From assembly GCA_030642525.1 (NCBI GenBank), contig DAOWNO010000076.1:1-8317 (forward strand): DNA of 8,317 nt, read 5' to 3'. The stretch is from Candidatus Aegiribacteria sp. (GTDB lineage Bacteria > Fermentibacterota > Fermentibacteria > Fermentibacterales > JCC-6). Each line of letters opens with the position of its first letter. Position 1 is the first letter of the stretch. The notes beneath the pieces were generated by a model, which saw only the letters and a program-made list of their open reading frames with translations, did not search any database and was not told where the DNA came from. Made by a program: the position numbers and the translations under genes. Shown here one piece after another: positions 6,484-8,317 of the stretch.

Positions 6484-7214
6484 ATCTTGCTCCTCACTCG
6501 AAGTTCCCTTGCTCTGATCCCGGACTCCAGAAGACCATCAATGCTGCTTCCGGAATCCGCCCACCAGCCTTCAATGATATCTGCCTTGAGTTTACCGGCA
6601 CTCAGATAAGCGTTGTTTATATCGGTAACCTCAAGTTCTCCCCTCGCGGAAGGCTGAAGCGTATCAATAACCTCAAACGCATAATCATCGTACATGTAGA
6701 CGCCAATGACGGCAAAGCTGCTTCTGGGACATTCTGGTTTTTCTACTATCGATATGATTCTGTCTCCCTCGATCTCAGCTACTCCGTAATCTCTGGGATT
6801 GTTCACTTCCTTCAGAAGTATTCTCGCTCCATTCTCCTGTTTCCGGAACGTCTCCACATATGGCTCAAGCGAATCCTCAAGAATATTGTCACCCAGGATA
6901 ACAATGAATTTATCACCGCCGACAAATGCTTCTGTCAGACCTATCGCTTCCGCAATGCCACCTTCTCCTGTCTGATAAGCGTAATTAAGAGTATCGAGTC
7001 CGAAATGCGACCCATCGCCAAGGAGCCGAAGAAAATCTCCCGCGCTATTCCCTCCTGTAACCAGCATTACATCCCTGATCCCCGCCTCAGCAAGCTTCTG
7101 AAGAGGGTAGAAGATCATAGGCTGATCATAAACTGGCAGCAGATGCTTGTTTGTTATACTGGTCAGCGGCCTGAGCCTTGTTCCCAGTCCACCAGCGAGA
7201 ACAACACCTTTCAT
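6480..7214 (-). CDS. rfbA: Glucose-1-phosphate thymidylyltransferase (short form)
   Basis: RfbA/RmlA joins dTTP and glucose-1-phosphate to give dTDP-glucose, the substrate of the next gene's product. The 244-aa protein carries the nucleotidyltransferase signature 'GGLGTRLRPLT' at 8-18 with the following Lys23 ('TNKHLLPVYDQPM'). It also has 'GDN' at 108-110 with metal-binding Asp109, 'RDYGVAE' at 141-147, 'VEKP' at 157-160, 'RGELEVTDIN' at 191-200, and 'WWADSGS' at 217-223. It is about 45 residues shorter than the usual ~290-aa enterobacterial RmlA, ending soon after the catalytic domain, as in the known short-form enzymes. GAGG at 7226-7223, 8 nt before the ATG, supports the start. It lies 21 bp after the propeller gene and overlaps rfbB by 4 bp (GTGA), so the two are probably translated together. 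Confidence 0.92.
   Translation of the reverse strand: MKGVVLAGGLGTRLRPLTSITNKHLLPVYDQPMIFYPLQKLAEAGIRDVMLVTGGNSAGDFLRLLGDGSHFGLDTLNYAYQTGEGGIAEAIGLTEAFVGGDKFIVILGDNILEDSLEPYVETFRKQENGARILLKEVNNPRDYGVAEIEGDRIISIVEKPECPRSSFAVIGVYMYDDYAFEVIDTLQPSARGELEVTDINNAYLSAGKLKADIIEGWWADSGSSIDGLLESGIRARELRVRSKM
6490..6495 (-). promoter_or_regulatory. Ribosome binding site that fixes the GTG start of rfbB
   Basis: GAGGAG on the minus strand (6495-6490) sits 6 nt before the GTG at 6483. This strong site inside the end of rfbA fixes GTG as the rfbB start; the ATG 3 nt upstream is in the rfbA frame. Confidence 0.65.
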
Positions 7215-7222
7215 GGAATCAA

Positions 7223-7226
7223 CCTC
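7223..7226 (-). promoter_or_regulatory. Ribosome binding site of rfbA
   Basis: GAGG at 7226-7223 with 8 nt to the rfbA ATG. It lies in the 21-bp gap after the propeller gene, leaving little room there for a separate promoter or terminator. Confidence 0.5.
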
Positions 7227-7235
7227 TTCCGGTTT

Positions 7236-8317
7236 TTATCGAACAATCGCAAGTTTGAAGAACCTGTTTTCACCATCCTGTGAGATCCGTACAATATAAG
7301 TTCCCGAAGCGACAGGTTCACCACTGTTGTCATAACCATCCCACGAGAACATGTCCCTGTTCTGTGACAGGGACTCATAAACAAGCTCTCCCCTCAGGTC
7401 AAACAGATGAAAATCCAGAGTTGTATCCGGAAGCCCCGCGATTCCAAGGACTTCTCCTGCTGTCGGAACAAACGGATTTGGATATACCGTTGCTGTTTCT
7501 ATGTTGCCTGTCATTCCCTGTTCAAGATGGAGTTTCCACAAACCGTGATCTGTAGCGATGTATAGAAAACCACTGTCCGCATCGCAGGCTACGTTTCTCA
7601 CATTGAGTGATTGCAGTGGTGAATTCAGTGTGTTGTATACTTCAACGGATCCATCGGGATAGATTCTGTAAAGCCCTTCTGAAGACCCGCCCCAGAGACC
7701 TGAAGACCCCGCCCAGAGACAGGACAGATTATCGAAACCAAACATATCCAGGCTTCCTGACACTTCTTCTATATCCACGAAAGTCTCTTCACCTGATTTC
7801 AGCACAACGAGACCACCGGTTGTTCCCACGTAGAGATCTCCATTTCTTGAAAGAGCTATCGATTGCACATCCGCGGATGGCAATCCCTGCGGCGTGCCTG
7901 CGGAGTAAAGTACCCGACCTGTCAGAATATTCCCTTCAACCAGTCCATCTTCAGTTCCCATCCAGGCTATGGAAGATGAAGATGTTGACTCGACATCCCT
8001 TACAGATCCTGATGGAAGTCCGTCAGATGGCTCGAAGGTTTTCCATGACGCGGTAGTCTCCTCTCCTGGTGTCCAGGAGAGTCTTACCACCCCGCTGGGT
8101 TCGGATGGCGATCCAAAGTACGGTTCCTGAGCGAACCATACTTCTCCGGATGATGAAATCACCGCGCTTCTGATCTGATCGTTCAGAAGTCCGCTGTTCT
8201 CAGTGTTCCAGCTGATAAATACATCATCATCCCTCTGCGGCGTCCCTTTCCAGTCCAGCCAGGTTACGCCATGATGCCAGGAAGCAAGAAATACACCTCC
8301 GGAATAATCCGCCAGAC
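7236..8317 (-). CDS. Secreted beta-propeller protein with C-terminal FlgD-Ig/sorting-like domain (N-terminus outside window)
   Basis: The frame is open from the window edge to TAA 7238-7236, giving 359 visible residues; a GTG at 8162 is internal, not a real start. The visible part has repeated propeller blades of the two-component-regulator (Reg_prop) kind: 'DGLPSGSVRDV...WMGTEDGLV', 'QGLPSADVQSI...LYVGTTGGLVVL', 'LWGGSSEGLYRIYPDG', and 'LNVRNVACDAD...LYIATDHGLWKL'. After these comes 'TATVYPNPFVP' and a domain of about 75 residues with 'LFDLRGELVYE', 'FSWDGYDNSGEPVASGTYIV' and the end 'FFKLAIVR'. This layout matches FlgD-like Ig domains and type A sorting tails that anchor or export proteins in FCB-group bacteria. 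The protein is therefore probably extracellular or on the cell surface. No kinase or DNA-binding part is visible. Its role next to sugar genes is unknown; a link is only suggested by the 21-bp spacing to rfbA. Confidence 0.82.
   Translation of the reverse strand, partial: LADYSGGVFLASWHHGVTWLDWKGTPQRDDDVFISWNTENSGLLNDQIRSAVISSSGEVWFAQEPYFGSPSEPSGVVRLSWTPGEETTASWKTFEPSDGLPSGSVRDVESTSSSSIAWMGTEDGLVEGNILTGRVLYSAGTPQGLPSADVQSIALSRNGDLYVGTTGGLVVLKSGEETFVDIEEVSGSLDMFGFDNLSCLWAGSSGLWGGSSEGLYRIYPDGSVEVYNTLNSPLQSLNVRNVACDADSGFLYIATDHGLWKLHLEQGMTGNIETATVYPNPFVPTAGEVLGIAGLPDTTLDFHLFDLRGELVYESLSQNRDMFSWDGYDNSGEPVASGTYIVRISQDGENRFFKLAIVR
7680..7721 (-). repeat. Two-copy 21-bp tandem repeat inside the propeller gene
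   Basis: Two adjacent 21-bp units (7680-7700 and 7701-7721) are identical at 18 of 21 positions. On the minus strand they encode 'LWAGSSG' followed by 'LWGGSSE', so the frame is kept and one blade gains seven residues. The other blades have only one copy of this G-S/T-x-x-G-L strand. Confidence 0.75.

Noticed and set aside
7215..7230. GGAA/TTCC stem enclosing the rfbA ribosome binding site, considered as a regulatory hairpin
   Set aside because: Only four base pairs with an 8-nt loop; such a stem is expected by chance and would be unstable.
8160..8162. GTG at 8162 as the start of the propeller gene
   Set aside because: The frame stays open to the window edge with protein-like sequence ('NDQIRSAV' before it) that continues the propeller, and no good ribosome binding site precedes the GTG.

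Overview
This window carries the downstream part of a bacterial surface-polysaccharide locus. Every gene lies on the minus strand, so transcription runs from high to low coordinates. The organism looks Gram-negative: it has a Wza-like outer-membrane export protein, a Wzz-like chain-length protein and a Wzx-like flippase. The first gene encodes a beta-propeller protein ending in a FlgD-Ig/type A sorting-like domain (YPNPF motif, 'SGTYIVRI', terminal 'KLAIVR'). Such tails are typical of the Fibrobacteres-Chlorobi-Bacteroidetes group and related candidate phyla. Base composition is moderate. I infer an uncultured FCB-type bacterium, but the window has no rRNA or other marker to settle this.

Layout in transcription order: (1) 8317-7236, C-terminal part of a secreted propeller protein, cut by the window edge; (2) 7214-6480, rfbA/rmlA; (3) 6483-5458, rfbB/rmlB, GTG start overlapping rfbA by 4 bp; (4) 5461-4502, a UDP-glucuronate decarboxylase (UXS) gene, ATG overlapping rfbB by 4 bp, broken by two indels; (5) 4462-3287, Wza-like export protein with SLBB domains; (6) 3283-2051, Wzz/GumC-like co-polymerase without kinase; (7) 2025-751, Wzx/MATE-like flippase; (8) a 116-bp AT-rich gap (635-750) with a possible weak promoter; (9) 634-1, an Eis-like GNAT acetyltransferase, cut by the other edge.

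How they fit: RfbA and RfbB would make dTDP-4-keto-6-deoxyglucose, and UXS, if intact, would make UDP-xylose. The last three operon proteins would flip, control the length of, and export the polymer. No glycosyltransferase, polymerase, initiating transferase, rfbC or rfbD is visible; they must lie elsewhere if the pathway is complete. The gaps from rfbA to the flippase are 39 bp or less, suggesting one operon.

I found no mobile element, CRISPR array, RNA gene or clearly new system. The strongest anomaly is the twice-frameshifted UXS gene. The middle segment keeps strong family similarity in a shifted frame, and the last segment returns to the original frame. This means either a recent pseudogene or consensus errors in the assembly. 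Smaller oddities are a 21-bp tandem duplication in the propeller gene and a Wza-like protein with no lipobox.
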